From Acutalibacter sp. (lineage in GTDB: Bacteria; Bacillota; Clostridia; Oscillospirales; Acutalibacteraceae), in assembly GCA_020025775.1 (NCBI GenBank), contig JAHHRN010000002.1, positions 1-64,000 of the forward strand: DNA of 64,000 nucleotides, read 5' to 3'. A program made the position numbers and the translations under genes. Within the stretch, counting starts at the first letter, position 1; the number at the start of each line of letters is the position of its first letter. Below the pieces are notes generated by a model. It was not told where the DNA came from. It saw only the letters and a list, made by a program, of their open reading frames with translations, and did no database searches. Below, one piece after another: positions 16,159-24,886 of the stretch.

Positions 16159-18495
16159 ATGAACAACAATATGCTGTGCAGCAGATGCCATAAGAATCCG
16201 GCGGTCTTCTTCATCTCTAAAGTAGAGGGCGATAAGACCACGAATGAGGGCCTCTGCATTAAATGTGCGATGGAACTGAACATCGGGCCCGTGAAGCAAA
16301 TCATGGACCAAATGGGTATCACACCCGACCAAATCGATGAAGTTTCCGAGCAAATGAATCAAATGATGGAACAAATGGGCGGAGAAGACGGCTTCCAGCC
16401 CGGCGGTGCATTGCCGCTTTCCTTCTTACAGGGTATGTTCCCTGGTATGAATCCAGAGGCACCGAATGAAGGGGACGATGACCGCATCGACCCGTCTGAG
16501 GTGGAAGTTGTGGATGAGCCGAAAGGCGCCAACTTCAAAGCCAATAAAAAGAAGAAAAACAGAAAATACTTAAATCTCTACTGCACCGATTTAACCGAAA
16601 AAGCCAGAGAAGGCAAAATGGATAAAATCATCGGCAGAGACCGTGAGATTTACAGAACCACGCAAATTCTTTGCCGCCGTACCAAAAATAACCCCTGCTT
16701 AATCGGTGAACCCGGCGTCGGTAAAACTGCGATTGCAGAAGGCTTGGCGCAGAGAATTGCCGCAGGAGATGTTCCTGCAAAGCTTGCCGATAAAGAGCTT
16801 CATCTCTTAGACCTTACCGCACTTGTAGCCGGTACCCAGTTTAGAGGTCAGTTCGAGAGCCGTATTAAGGGCCTTATCGAAGAAGTTAAGAGCGAGGGCA
16901 ATATCATCCTCTTTATCGATGAGGTGCATAACCTTGTCGGCACAGGTGATGCAGAAGGCACGATGAATGCCGCCAATATCATGAAGCCCGCCCTTTCCCG
17001 TGGCGAGATTCAAGTTATCGGTGCTACCACCTTTAACGAATACCGTAAAAACATCGAAAAGGATGCCGCACTCGAGCGTCGTTTCCAGCCCGTAACAGTG
17101 GAAGAGCCGTCCATTGCCGATGCCTTCCAGATGTTAAAGGGTGTTAAAAAATACTACGAGGATTTCCACCGCGTAGAGATTTCCGATAATTTAGTTTACC
17201 GCGCTGTAGAGCTTTCTGAACGCTATATTACCGACAGATTCCTGCCGGATAAAGCGATTGACCTTTTGGATGAAGCTTGCACCTGTGCAAATCTTCGTAA
17301 CAAGTCCATTAGCGAATACGAAAAGCTCTTAAAGCAGCAGGAAAACCTCAAATTAGAAGAAGAAAATCTTACTTCTCTTTCTGAAACAGAAGAGGATGAA
17401 GCCAAGAAAAATGCTATTTACGAAAGCCTTGCCACCGTTCGCACGGAGCTGATTTCCTGTGATGCAAAGCTCCCCGAGCTTGCCGAAAAAGCTTCCGATA
17501 ACGCGGTAACCGGCGAGGATTTGGCAACAGTTATTCATCTTTGGACAGGTATCCCCACCAATAAGATTGTGGAGGGCGATGTAAAACGTCTTTCCGGCAT
17601 GGAAGACCGTCTCAAAGCGCATTTAATCGGTCAGAATGAAGCCATTGAGCTTACTGCCGCTGCGATTAAGAGAAGCCGCATCCAGCTCACCGCGCAAAAG
17701 AGACCGGCATCTTTCATCTTTGTCGGCCCGACCGGTGTCGGTAAAACCGAGCTTGTAAAGCTTCTTTCTGAAGAGCTCTTCGATACACCCGAAACCCTCA
17801 TTCGTCTTGATATGTCCGAGTTCATGGAGAAACACTCGGTGTCTCGCTTAATCGGTTCGCCTCCCGGCTATGTCGGCTATGATGAAGCCGGTCAGTTAAC
17901 CGAAAAGGTGAGAAGAAAACCGTATTCTATCATTCTCTTCGACGAAATCGAAAAAGCACATCCCGATGTCATGAACATTCTTTTACAGATTTTGGATGAA
18001 GGCAAAACCAACGATGCACACGGCAGAACTGTCAGCTTCGCGAATACCGTCATCATCATGACCTCCAATGCCGGCAGTGAAAGAAAAGCCGCCGCAATGG
18101 GCTTCGGTAAGGAAAAGGGCGAAGTCAGAAAAGAAATGGCTTTAAAAGCCCTGCGTGAATTCCTGCGTCCTGAATTCATCGGCAGAGTAGACGAAATCGT
18201 TGTCTTTAACGAACTCACCGAAGACAATTACCGCGACATTGCCCGTCTGATGCTTTCCGAATTGCACGAAGGTATGCAGGAAAAGGGCATGCAGCTCGAA
18301 TTCTCCGACGCTGTTCCCGCGTTCCTTGTTTCCAAAATGGAAGGTGATATTCGAGGTGCTCGTGACCTTCGTAACGTCATTCGCCGCCACGTGGAAGATA
18401 AGCTGTCTTCCTTCCTTGTGGAGCATTGTGATGAAGGCTTCCACAGCTTCTATGTGGATGTGTGCAACGATGAAATCACTTTGAAAGCGGAATAA
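16159..18495 (+). CDS. Clp ATPase with N-terminal zinc finger, ClpE-like
   Basis: A 778-residue AAA+ unfoldase. The N-terminus has paired CxxC motifs (C7, C10, C33, C36) as in ClpE, instead of the ClpC repeat domain. A linker rich in Met, Gln and acid follows, then two AAA+ modules. The first has GEPGVGKT and ILFIDEVHNL; a coiled middle domain lies around 400-440; the second has GPTGVGKTE and IILFDEIEKAH. ClpE works with ClpP on misfolded proteins under heat and thiol stress. No ctsR or mcsAB lies next to it, unlike common clpC operons. It lies 15 bases after the PgsA-like gene, so co-transcription is likely. Confidence 0.85.
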   Translation: MNNNMLCSRCHKNPAVFFISKVEGDKTTNEGLCIKCAMELNIGPVKQIMDQMGITPDQIDEVSEQMNQMMEQMGGEDGFQPGGALPLSFLQGMFPGMNPEAPNEGDDDRIDPSEVEVVDEPKGANFKANKKKKNRKYLNLYCTDLTEKAREGKMDKIIGRDREIYRTTQILCRRTKNNPCLIGEPGVGKTAIAEGLAQRIAAGDVPAKLADKELHLLDLTALVAGTQFRGQFESRIKGLIEEVKSEGNIILFIDEVHNLVGTGDAEGTMNAANIMKPALSRGEIQVIGATTFNEYRKNIEKDAALERRFQPVTVEEPSIADAFQMLKGVKKYYEDFHRVEISDNLVYRAVELSERYITDRFLPDKAIDLLDEACTCANLRNKSISEYEKLLKQQENLKLEEENLTSLSETEEDEAKKNAIYESLATVRTELISCDAKLPELAEKASDNAVTGEDLATVIHLWTGIPTNKIVEGDVKRLSGMEDRLKAHLIGQNEAIELTAAAIKRSRIQLTAQKRPASFIFVGPTGVGKTELVKLLSEELFDTPETLIRLDMSEFMEKHSVSRLIGSPPGYVGYDEAGQLTEKVRRKPYSIILFDEIEKAHPDVMNILLQILDEGKTNDAHGRTVSFANTVIIMTSNAGSERKAAAMGFGKEKGEVRKEMALKALREFLRPEFIGRVDEIVVFNELTEDNYRDIARLMLSELHEGMQEKGMQLEFSDAVPAFLVSKMEGDIRGARDLRNVIRRHVEDKLSSFLVEHCDEGFHSFYVDVCNDEITLKAE

Positions 18496-18512
18496 TTTAA
18501 AACAAAAAAGAA

Positions 18513-18546
18513 CCCCTAAAGCAATTCGCTTGCTTTAGGGGCTTTT
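18513..18546. terminator. bidirectional terminator between clpE-like and acyltransferase genes
   Basis: CCCCTAAAGCAA pairs with TTGCTTTAGGGG around a short loop; A and T runs on both sides suit both converging genes. Confidence 0.9.
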
Positions 18547-18550
18547 TGTT

Positions 18551-19588
18551 TTAAGGAATCAATTTTCTAAGAACAGGAATCTTTTTTAAGATTAAGGTAA
18601 TCCCAACACAAAGTATATAAATAATCGGTGTAAACAGCAGCATTTGCATGTATGAGGATGTTTTTGAAAGCAAGGGGATTTTATCCACTAGAATCAAGAA
18701 AACCATATGCAAAAGATATACGCCCAAAGATGTAGAGGATACGGTGCGCATGAGCTTCTGCGGGAAAACCTTGAAAAGCTTTTCGTAAGACAGATGCTTG
18801 ATAAACAGCATAAACGCAAACGAATACGGCATACACGCTATGGAGTAGTAGTCACAGTAGAATTTGTTGATTTCGCCGTCCTGTTTCGAGAGCCTCCATG
18901 TGCCGAAGAACATCAGCACAAGCGCAAGTGCACCGATTCCATAAATAATCTGTCGCTTCTTTTTCGTGTAGTTTTCGTATTTAATTAAATATCCCATAAA
19001 AAGATAACCGATGCATCCGGAAGTAATTGCCGGGTCGAAATAGTTTGTGACAGGGGCAACATAGCTTGTGAAAAGCGGTAAAACAGCGCGAAATACAAAG
19101 AATAATATGCAAAAGCCTTCAATCGCTTTTGTGTTTTCCTTTTTAGCCAAAAGCGATAAGAGCGGCATGGCTAAATAAGCACCGAAAATCTCATAGAAAA
19201 ACCAAAAATTATTTAAAACCTTATTATTTAAAATCATTTTGGCACTGTCTGCCAGGTTCGGCATCGGCGTGTGGTTGATAATCGAGTTGAAAACCAGATA
19301 AAACAGGGACCAAAACAGAAACGGGACAACGGCATGGAGAAAACGTTTCTTATAAAAGGTTTTGGTGTCATATTTCTCGCGATATTCTAATAGCGTTGCA
19401 CCGCTGACCATAAAAAATACGGGAATGGCAAAGTGTGTAATGCATTGCAAAAACAAGGCAAGAAACCATACACCCGATTCTGCAAAATAAGAAAAGATGC
19501 CGCAGCAGTGCATCAAAACTACTGCAAAGCTAGCTAAAATATGCAGAAAATCAATATAATCCAATCGAAGAGAAACTTCTTTTTCCAT
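18551..19588 (-). CDS. acyltransferase family (acyltransferase 3) membrane protein
   Basis: A 345-residue integral membrane protein with about ten hydrophobic segments. It opens with LDYIDFLHILASFAVVLMHC, which matches the start of acyltransferase-3 (OafA/YrhL/NodX) proteins with the conserved histidine. These enzymes O-acetylate cell-surface sugars using acyl groups from the cytoplasm. The substrate here is unknown. Its ATG is preceded by AAGGAGGT on the minus strand. It stands alone between two oppositely oriented genes. Confidence 0.8.
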   Translation of the reverse strand: MEKEVSLRLDYIDFLHILASFAVVLMHCCGIFSYFAESGVWFLALFLQCITHFAIPVFFMVSGATLLEYREKYDTKTFYKKRFLHAVVPFLFWSLFYLVFNSIINHTPMPNLADSAKMILNNKVLNNFWFFYEIFGAYLAMPLLSLLAKKENTKAIEGFCILFFVFRAVLPLFTSYVAPVTNYFDPAITSGCIGYLFMGYLIKYENYTKKKRQIIYGIGALALVLMFFGTWRLSKQDGEINKFYCDYYSIACMPYSFAFMLFIKHLSYEKLFKVFPQKLMRTVSSTSLGVYLLHMVFLILVDKIPLLSKTSSYMQMLLFTPIIYILCVGITLILKKIPVLRKLIP

Positions 19589-19728
19589 ACCAGACCTCCT
19601 TGAATGCCTTTCATTATATAAATTTTACCGTAAACTGTCAACCAAAACAGTACCCCATATTTTGGGACTTGCAAGTTTATGTGCCGAAAGACATATACAT
19701 GAACTACCATTTGAAAGGGTGTGAGAAT

Positions 19729-20433
19729 GTGATTTGGTCTTTAATTTCCGCCATAGGCATGCAAATGCTCTATTGGATGCTCCACATGGAGGGGGTGAGT
19801 TCCTTTCCGAAGCCGCTTTCCGCCGCCGAGGAACGCGAAGCCTTGGAAGCCATGCACAACGGCGATGAAAAAGCACGTGACAAGCTAGTAGAGCACAATC
19901 TGCGTCTGGTAGCGCATATCATTAAAAAGTATTATGCAGGCAGTGCTGAGCAGGATGATTTGATTTCCATCGGTACAATAGGACTCATCAAAGCTGTCAG
20001 CACCTTTGATTATGAAAAAGGGGCAAGACTCACCACTTACGCCGCAAGGTGTATCGAAAATGAAATCCTTATGTATTTTCGCCAAAAGAAAAAGAGCGCA
20101 CAGGATATTTCCATGAGTGAGCCTATCGATAGTGACTCCGAAGGCAATCCTTTAATGCTTTCAGAAATTATTTTTACCGAAGATACCGCCGCCGATGATT
20201 TAGACCATAAGATGAAACTGCAAAAACTGCGGACTTTCGTAAGTGAAATGCCAAAGGGCAGAGAAAAAACAATTATTTTAAAGCGGTACGGCTTAAACGG
20301 CGATTTCCCGAAAACACAAAACGAAATCGCCAAAGAACTCGGCATCTCCCGTTCCTATGTATCCCGTATAGAAAAAAAGGCGCTTCAAAAATTGAAGGCG
20401 CGTTTTGCGGAAGAGGAGGGGAATTTCATTTAA
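19729..20433 (+). CDS. sigK: sporulation sigma factor SigK (pro-sigma-K)
   Basis: The late mother-cell sigma factor of sporulation. From the GTG at 19729 the protein has 234 residues, opening with a hydrophobic pro-sequence (IWSLISAIGMQMLYWMLHM) that is cut off in SigK by a membrane protease. Then come the typical FPKPLS stretch, region 2 (EHNLRLVAHIIKKYY, DLISIGTIGLIKA, TYAARCIENEIL) and region 4 (KELGISRSYVSRIEKKALQK). The GTG start gives the family N-terminus and has AAAGGG before it. The gene is uninterrupted, so no skin-type element is present. Confidence 0.93.
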   Translation: MIWSLISAIGMQMLYWMLHMEGVSSFPKPLSAAEEREALEAMHNGDEKARDKLVEHNLRLVAHIIKKYYAGSAEQDDLISIGTIGLIKAVSTFDYEKGARLTTYAARCIENEILMYFRQKKKSAQDISMSEPIDSDSEGNPLMLSEIIFTEDTAADDLDHKMKLQKLRTFVSEMPKGREKTIILKRYGLNGDFPKTQNEIAKELGISRSYVSRIEKKALQKLKARFAEEEGNFI

Positions 20434-20446
20434 AGAGAAAAGAAAA

Positions 20447-20471
20447 AAAGCTCAGCGAAAGCTGAGCTTTT
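20447..20471. terminator. bidirectional terminator between sigK and rpmB
   Basis: AAAAGCTCAGC and GCTGAGCTTTT pair perfectly around GAAA, with A/T runs outside, serving the converging genes. Confidence 0.9.
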
Positions 20472-20490
20472 AGGTTTCTGAAACATTCGA

Positions 20491-20679
20491 TTAGACAGCG
20501 CGAGTAACCTTGCCGGAACGCAAGCAACGTGTGCAAGCATATACTCTTTTAGGAGAGCCGTTTACGATTGCTTTCACTCTTTTTACATTGGGTTTCCAAG
20601 TTCTGTTAGAACGTCTGTGTGAGTGCGAAACCTGGATGCCGAAAGAAACATCTTTACCGCAGAATTCACATTTTGCCAT
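20491..20679 (-). CDS. rpmB: 50S ribosomal protein L28
   Basis: A 62-residue ribosomal protein of the large subunit. MAKCEFCGKDVSFGIQVSHS is the usual start, and CEFC plus CTRC form the zinc-binding version of L28. The basic stretch RRSNRTWKPNVKRV binds rRNA. The ATG at 20679 follows GGGAGGTG; the longer frame starting at 20703 would place the ribosome binding site inside the gene. Confidence 0.97.
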   Translation of the reverse strand: MAKCEFCGKDVSFGIQVSHSHRRSNRTWKPNVKRVKAIVNGSPKRVYACTRCLRSGKVTRAV

Positions 20680-20832
20680 TATGGGGCACCTCCCTTTACT
20701 CATTAACAGGAAATATATTAACAGAAATGTGCAGAAAATGCAAGTGTTTTTTTGAAAAAAATCGATTTTCTTTAAAAATATTTTTTTACTGTTCTCTTTT
20801 TGGGACTCTCAAGAGGAATTCTAAAAAAACTA

Positions 20833-20861
20833 TTGCTTTTTTTTAGGAAATCATATATAAT
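20833..20861 (+). promoter_or_regulatory. promoter of recA
   Basis: TTGCTT (20833-20838), a 17-base spacer and a perfect TATAAT (20856-20861), 40 bases before the recA start. Confidence 0.75.
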
Positions 20862-20870
20862 TCAAACATA

Positions 20871-20884
20871 CGAACATTTGTGCA
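20871..20884 (+). promoter_or_regulatory. LexA (SOS) box-like site at recA
   Basis: CGAACATTTGTGCA resembles the Firmicute LexA consensus CGAAC-N4-GTTCG with a good left half and an imperfect right half. Its position just after the recA -10 box suits SOS repression. Confidence 0.5.
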
Positions 20885-20901
20885 CTTGGAGGAAAAACGT
20901 T

Positions 20902-22023
20902 ATGGCAGAAAAAAATAAAGCACTGGAAACAGCGCTCTTACAAATTGAAAAGAAATACGGGCAGGGCGCAGTTATGCGTCTTGGCGAAAGCTCTGCATTA
21001 AAAGTGGAAGCTATTTCTACAGGCTCTATCGCGCTCGATACAGCAACTGGTATCGGCGGTCTTCCCAAGGGCAGAATTATTGAAATCTACGGTCCGGAAT
21101 CTTCCGGTAAAACTACCTTAGCATTGCACGTTGTAGCCGAAGCACAAAAGGCAGGCGGCGACGCAGCCTTCGTGGATGCGGAACATGCGTTAGACCCGGT
21201 TTATGCAGGTAATCTCGGTGTCGATGTCGATTCTCTTTTGGTTTCTCAGCCCGACAACGGCGAGCAGGCTTTGGAAATCGTAGAAGCCTTGGCACGCTCC
21301 GGCGCACTCGATGTTATTGTCGTAGACTCTGTTGCAGCACTTGTACCGCGTGCAGAAATCGACGGCGAAATGGGCGACAGCCACGTTGGCCTTCAGGCAC
21401 GTTTAATGTCTCAGGCGCTTCGTAAATTAACCGGCGTTATTTCCAAATCCAATACTATTATAATCTTCATCAACCAGCTTCGTGAAAAGGTCGGCGTTGT
21501 TTACGGTAACCCCGAAGTGACCACCGGCGGCCGTGCACTCAAGTTCTATTCCACCATTCGTATGGATGTAAGACGTGTCGAAACCTTAAAAGGTACCGGC
21601 GGTGAATTCATCGGCAACCGTACCAAGGTTAAAATCGTTAAGAATAAGGTTGCACCGCCCTTCAAGGTTGCGGAATTCGATATTATGTACGGCGAGGGTA
21701 TTTCCCATGTCGGCGAGGTTTTGGATATGGCAACGCAACTCGGCATCGTGAAAAAGAGCGGTGCTTGGTTCTCCTTCGACGGCGAACGCTTAGGGCAGGG
21801 TAGAGATAACGTTAAGAATATGCTCAAGGAAAATACCGAGCTCTGCGAAAAGATTTCCGGCTTAGTGCGTGAAGCCATGCAGCAGACCAATGAGCCCGAA
21901 GAAAAGAACGAGAAAAAGAGCACAAAGCTTGCCCCCGAGGATGAGCCGGTGGCTTACAAACCCGTAGCGACCACCAAAGCGGCAGCAAGAGCAAAAATCG
22001 ACGTCGTGGTAGATGACGAATAA
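20902..22023 (+). CDS. recA: recombinase RecA
   Basis: RecA forms filaments on single-stranded DNA for strand exchange and triggers LexA self-cleavage. The 373-residue protein has GPESSGKTT (Walker A), VIVVDSVAALVP (Walker B), the L2-region NQLREKVGV motif and the family C-terminal domain with an acidic/Lys tail. The ATG at 20902 follows GGAGG at ten bases. recX begins just after the stop. Confidence 0.98.
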   Translation: MAEKNKALETALLQIEKKYGQGAVMRLGESSALKVEAISTGSIALDTATGIGGLPKGRIIEIYGPESSGKTTLALHVVAEAQKAGGDAAFVDAEHALDPVYAGNLGVDVDSLLVSQPDNGEQALEIVEALARSGALDVIVVDSVAALVPRAEIDGEMGDSHVGLQARLMSQALRKLTGVISKSNTIIIFINQLREKVGVVYGNPEVTTGGRALKFYSTIRMDVRRVETLKGTGGEFIGNRTKVKIVKNKVAPPFKVAEFDIMYGEGISHVGEVLDMATQLGIVKKSGAWFSFDGERLGQGRDNVKNMLKENTELCEKISGLVREAMQQTNEPEEKNEKKSTKLAPEDEPVAYKPVATTKAAARAKIDVVVDDE

Positions 22024-22024
22024 A

Positions 22025-22639
22025 ATGAAATTAACTGTTAAACCCGGCAAACGTAGCCGGGTTTACGTCTATTTAGACGAGGAATATAAAGCCTCTGTGG
22101 ACGCCACCTTTTGGTATTCTGAAAGGTGGTCTTCTCTTGAGGAAATAGAAGAAGCCGAGGCGCAGGAAATGCTCCTTGCTATCGACGAGCGGCGTGCTTT
22201 TGATTCGCTTTTGGATTTGCTTTCCAGAAGAATGCACACAAGACTCGAGCTTTCTCGAAAACTTTCTCAAAAATACTCGAAAGAGGCGGTGGAAGCCGCG
22301 CTTTCCAAGGCACAGGAGCTTTCTCTATTAAATGATGCCGCCTTTGCCGAAACCTATGCCGAAGAGCTGAGCCGTGTGAAACACTATGCCGCGCCGCGTA
22401 TTCGTATGGCACTTTTGGAAAAAGGTGTAGACCGTGAAACCGCGGAAAATGTGCTTCTGGGACTTGACAAAGACGATAAAAAAAGTATTATAGTATTGTT
22501 ACAAACGAAATACAGAAATCAGCTTGCGGATGAAAAAGGCAAACGGCGTGCTGTAAATGGTTTACTGCGAATGGGCTATAGCTATTCCGACATTTTTTCA
22601 GCACTCGATGCTTACCGTGAGGAAACAGAGGAGTTTTAA
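22025..22639 (+). CDS. recX: regulatory protein RecX
   Basis: RecX binds RecA filaments and dampens their activity. The 204-residue protein has the family features: DLLSRRMHTRLELSRKLSQK near the middle (a RecX three-helix repeat), then EELSRVKHYAAPRIRMALLEKG with the conserved Y-G/A-P-RI pattern, and a third repeat ending near RMGYSYSDI. The start at 22025 lies one base past the recA stop. Adjacency to recA supports the assignment. Confidence 0.9.
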   Translation: MKLTVKPGKRSRVYVYLDEEYKASVDATFWYSERWSSLEEIEEAEAQEMLLAIDERRAFDSLLDLLSRRMHTRLELSRKLSQKYSKEAVEAALSKAQELSLLNDAAFAETYAEELSRVKHYAAPRIRMALLEKGVDRETAENVLLGLDKDDKKSIIVLLQTKYRNQLADEKGKRRAVNGLLRMGYSYSDIFSALDAYREETEEF

Positions 22640-22643
22640 ACGT

Positions 22644-23969
22644 ATGAAAAAAATCGGCATGATTTCTCTCGGCTGTCCTAAAAACCAGGTGGATGCCGAG
22701 ATTTTGCTTGCAAAAATTGCAGAGCATGGTTATGAAATCACAAACGATGTAGACGGCGTGGATGCCGTTGTCGTCAACACCTGCGCTTTTATCGAGGATG
22801 CGAAAAAAGAAGCGATTGAAAACATCTTAGATATGGTGCAGTTAAAAGAAGAAGGCTCGGTCGGCAAGGTCATTGTAACCGGTTGCCTTGCAGAACGCTA
22901 TAAGGAAGAAATCGCCGCGGAAATCCCGGAAGTCGATGCTGTTGTCGGTCTTGGCTCCAATAAGGATATTGTTTCCGTGTTAGACAGTGTGTTTGAAGCG
23001 GACAAAACCTTAGAGGCTTATGGTCCGAAATGTGATTTGCCCCTTTGTGGCGAGCGTCTTTTGACCACACCGCCCTATATGGCATATTTGAAGATTGCAG
23101 AAGGCTGCTCCAATGGTTGCACCTACTGCATTATTCCCTCCATTCGTGGCACTTTCAGAAGCCGTAAGGCGGAGGATATTTTAGAAGAAGCCAAACAGCT
23201 CGCAGACAGCGGCGTAAAAGAATTGATTGTCGTAGCCCAGGATACCACCCGTTACGGCGAGGATTTATACGGCAAATCTGCTTTGCCGGCACTTTTGACC
23301 GCGCTCAATAAGATTGAAAAGCTTCAGTGGATTCGTGTATTATACTGCTATCCCGAGCGTTTGACCGATGAAATGATTGATGCCTTCGCCGAAAATGAAA
23401 AGGTATTGCCTTATTTCGATATTCCGATTCAGCACGCTTCTGCCGATGTTTTAAAGCGTATGCACAGAGTCGGCGATAAGGAAACCTTGCTGGCACTTAT
23501 CGAGAAAATCCGTAAGCGCATTCCCGATGCCGTGCTCAGAACCACCCTCATTGCAGGCTTCCCCGGCGAAACCGAAGAGGACTTCGAGACCCTTTGCGAA
23601 TTTGTAAAGGAAGCACGCTTCGACAGACTCGGCTGCTTTGCTTATTCTCCCGAAGAGGGAACACTCGCGGCTAAAATGCCCGACCAAATCGAGGATGAAG
23701 TGAAAACCGCACGCGGCGAGCACATCATGGAGCTTCAATACCGCATTTTCGAAGAAAAAAATCGCGAAATTGTTGGCAAAATTTTACCGACCGTTGTCGA
23801 AGGCTATGACCCTTATACCGACAGCTACTACGGCAGAACCTATCGCGATGCGCCCGAAATTGACGGGCAGATTAACTTCACCTGCGGTTACACCTTAGAA
23901 GAGGGCGACTTTGTCGAGGTAGAAGTATTTGATGTCAGAGATTATGATTTAATAGGAGAAGTGGTATGA
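22644..23969 (+). CDS. rimO: ribosomal protein S12 methylthiotransferase RimO
   Basis: A radical-SAM enzyme that adds a methylthio group to an aspartate of ribosomal protein S12. At 441 residues it has the usual three parts. The N-terminal UPF0004 domain starts with ISLGCPKNQVDAE and has further cysteines. The radical-SAM core has CSNGCTYCIIP with the CxxxCxxC cluster motif. The C-terminal TRAM domain lies around 375-440. The start at 22644 was preferred because family members begin MKKIGMISLGCPKN and an RBS lies in the recX end. It overlaps pgsA by four bases. Confidence 0.95.
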   Translation: MKKIGMISLGCPKNQVDAEILLAKIAEHGYEITNDVDGVDAVVVNTCAFIEDAKKEAIENILDMVQLKEEGSVGKVIVTGCLAERYKEEIAAEIPEVDAVVGLGSNKDIVSVLDSVFEADKTLEAYGPKCDLPLCGERLLTTPPYMAYLKIAEGCSNGCTYCIIPSIRGTFRSRKAEDILEEAKQLADSGVKELIVVAQDTTRYGEDLYGKSALPALLTALNKIEKLQWIRVLYCYPERLTDEMIDAFAENEKVLPYFDIPIQHASADVLKRMHRVGDKETLLALIEKIRKRIPDAVLRTTLIAGFPGETEEDFETLCEFVKEARFDRLGCFAYSPEEGTLAAKMPDQIEDEVKTARGEHIMELQYRIFEEKNREIVGKILPTVVEGYDPYTDSYYGRTYRDAPEIDGQINFTCGYTLEEGDFVEVEVFDVRDYDLIGEVV

Positions 23970-24556
23970 AGCTGAACACCCCAAACAAATTAACGATTTT
24001 ACGCATGCTGATGACGCCCATTTTCTTGGCGGTCATTCTTTGGGAGAGCTTACCGCACCGCTTCCTCATTGCAACACTTATTTATGCACTTGCGGCGATT
24101 ACCGATGCGATTGACGGTAACCTCGCTAGAAAGAATAACCAGATTACAAATTTCGGCAAGCTCTTAGACCCGATTGCCGACAAAATTCTTACAACCTCCG
24201 CACTGCTTGCCTTCATGACCATGGGTCTTTGCAATGTGTGGATTGTTATGATTGTTTTGACCCGCGAATTTGCGATTGCATCCATTCGTATGATTGCGGC
24301 TTCCGGCGGCGTTGTCATCCCTGCGAATATGTGGGGCAAGGCAAAAACTGTCAGCCAGATGACCTTTACCATTATCATTATGCTTTTGGCAGAAGTTTAC
24401 CAGTATGCAGGTCTTGTGCCCGGTCAAAATATTCCGGCATTCTTAACCCTTTCTGGTATTTCTAACTGCCTTTTGTGGATTACTGCTGTCTTAACCGTTG
24501 TTTCAGGTGCAATTTACATAAAAGACAGCAAAAATGTTATTGATTATTCTAAATAA
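23966..24556 (+). CDS. pgsA: CDP-diacylglycerol--glycerol-3-phosphate 3-phosphatidyltransferase
   Basis: PgsA makes phosphatidylglycerophosphate, the first step towards phosphatidylglycerol and cardiolipin. The 196-residue protein begins MKLNTPNKLTILRMLMTPIF, as PgsA usually does, and has the catalytic motif DAIDGNLARKNNQITNFGK followed by LLDPIADK. Five to six membrane segments can be seen. The gene overlaps rimO (ATGA). A rimO-pgsA-recA neighbourhood is common in Firmicutes, making this the better candidate for the main PgsA. Confidence 0.93.
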   Translation: MKLNTPNKLTILRMLMTPIFLAVILWESLPHRFLIATLIYALAAITDAIDGNLARKNNQITNFGKLLDPIADKILTTSALLAFMTMGLCNVWIVMIVLTREFAIASIRMIAASGGVVIPANMWGKAKTVSQMTFTIIIMLLAEVYQYAGLVPGQNIPAFLTLSGISNCLLWITAVLTVVSGAIYIKDSKNVIDYSK

Positions 24557-24591
24557 ATCTTCAAAAAAAGCGTGCAAAAGTTAAAACTTTG

Positions 24592-24600
24592 TGGTATACT
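24592..24600 (+). promoter_or_regulatory. extended -10 promoter of the cysteine operon
   Basis: TG-N-TATACT (24592-24600) precedes the T-box leader; no good -35 box is visible, which suits an extended -10 promoter. Confidence 0.5.
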
Positions 24601-24606
24601 CATCAT

Positions 24607-24867
24607 AGAATGAATATATAGTTTCTTTTGAAGCCAAAGGCTGAGAACGGGAATAGTAGCAAATCCCTTTTAGAACAGAGAGCGGGTACGAACGCTGAGA
24701 GTGCTTGCCGAAAAAGCTTTGCGAATGTGCGCCCGGGAGCCGGTGAGGGGAACCTAAAAGTATCCTTGCCCGTTATCTTGCGTTAAAAGAAAAGAGTAAT
24801 AAACACGAAGTGGAACCGCGGAATTTTCGCCTTCGTCACCGAAATCGGTGACGGGGGCTTTTTTTGT
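24607..24867 (+). promoter_or_regulatory. T-box riboswitch, probably cysteine-specific
   Basis: The T-box core AAGTGGAACCGCGG is at 24808-24821 and the overlapping terminator at 24829-24865 (GTCACCGA/TCGGTGAC stem, then a T run). Upstream are stem I features, including AGAGAG and GCTGAGAG near 24678-24702. A TGC at 24728-24730 is a candidate cysteine specifier codon. Uncharged tRNA-Cys binding would favour the antiterminator and read-through into cysE and cysS. The specificity rests mainly on the downstream genes. Confidence 0.9.
24829..24865 (+). terminator. T-box-controlled terminator
   Basis: The stem GCCTTCGTCACCGA/TCGGTGACGGGGGC (with G-U pairs) is followed by seven T and is mutually exclusive with the T-box antiterminator. 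Confidence 0.9.
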
Positions 24868-24886
24868 TTTTTTAGGAGATGAACCT

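Noticed and set aside
19729..20433. Interruption of sigK by a skin-like element
   Set aside because: The coding sequence is complete and continuous with both sigma regions.
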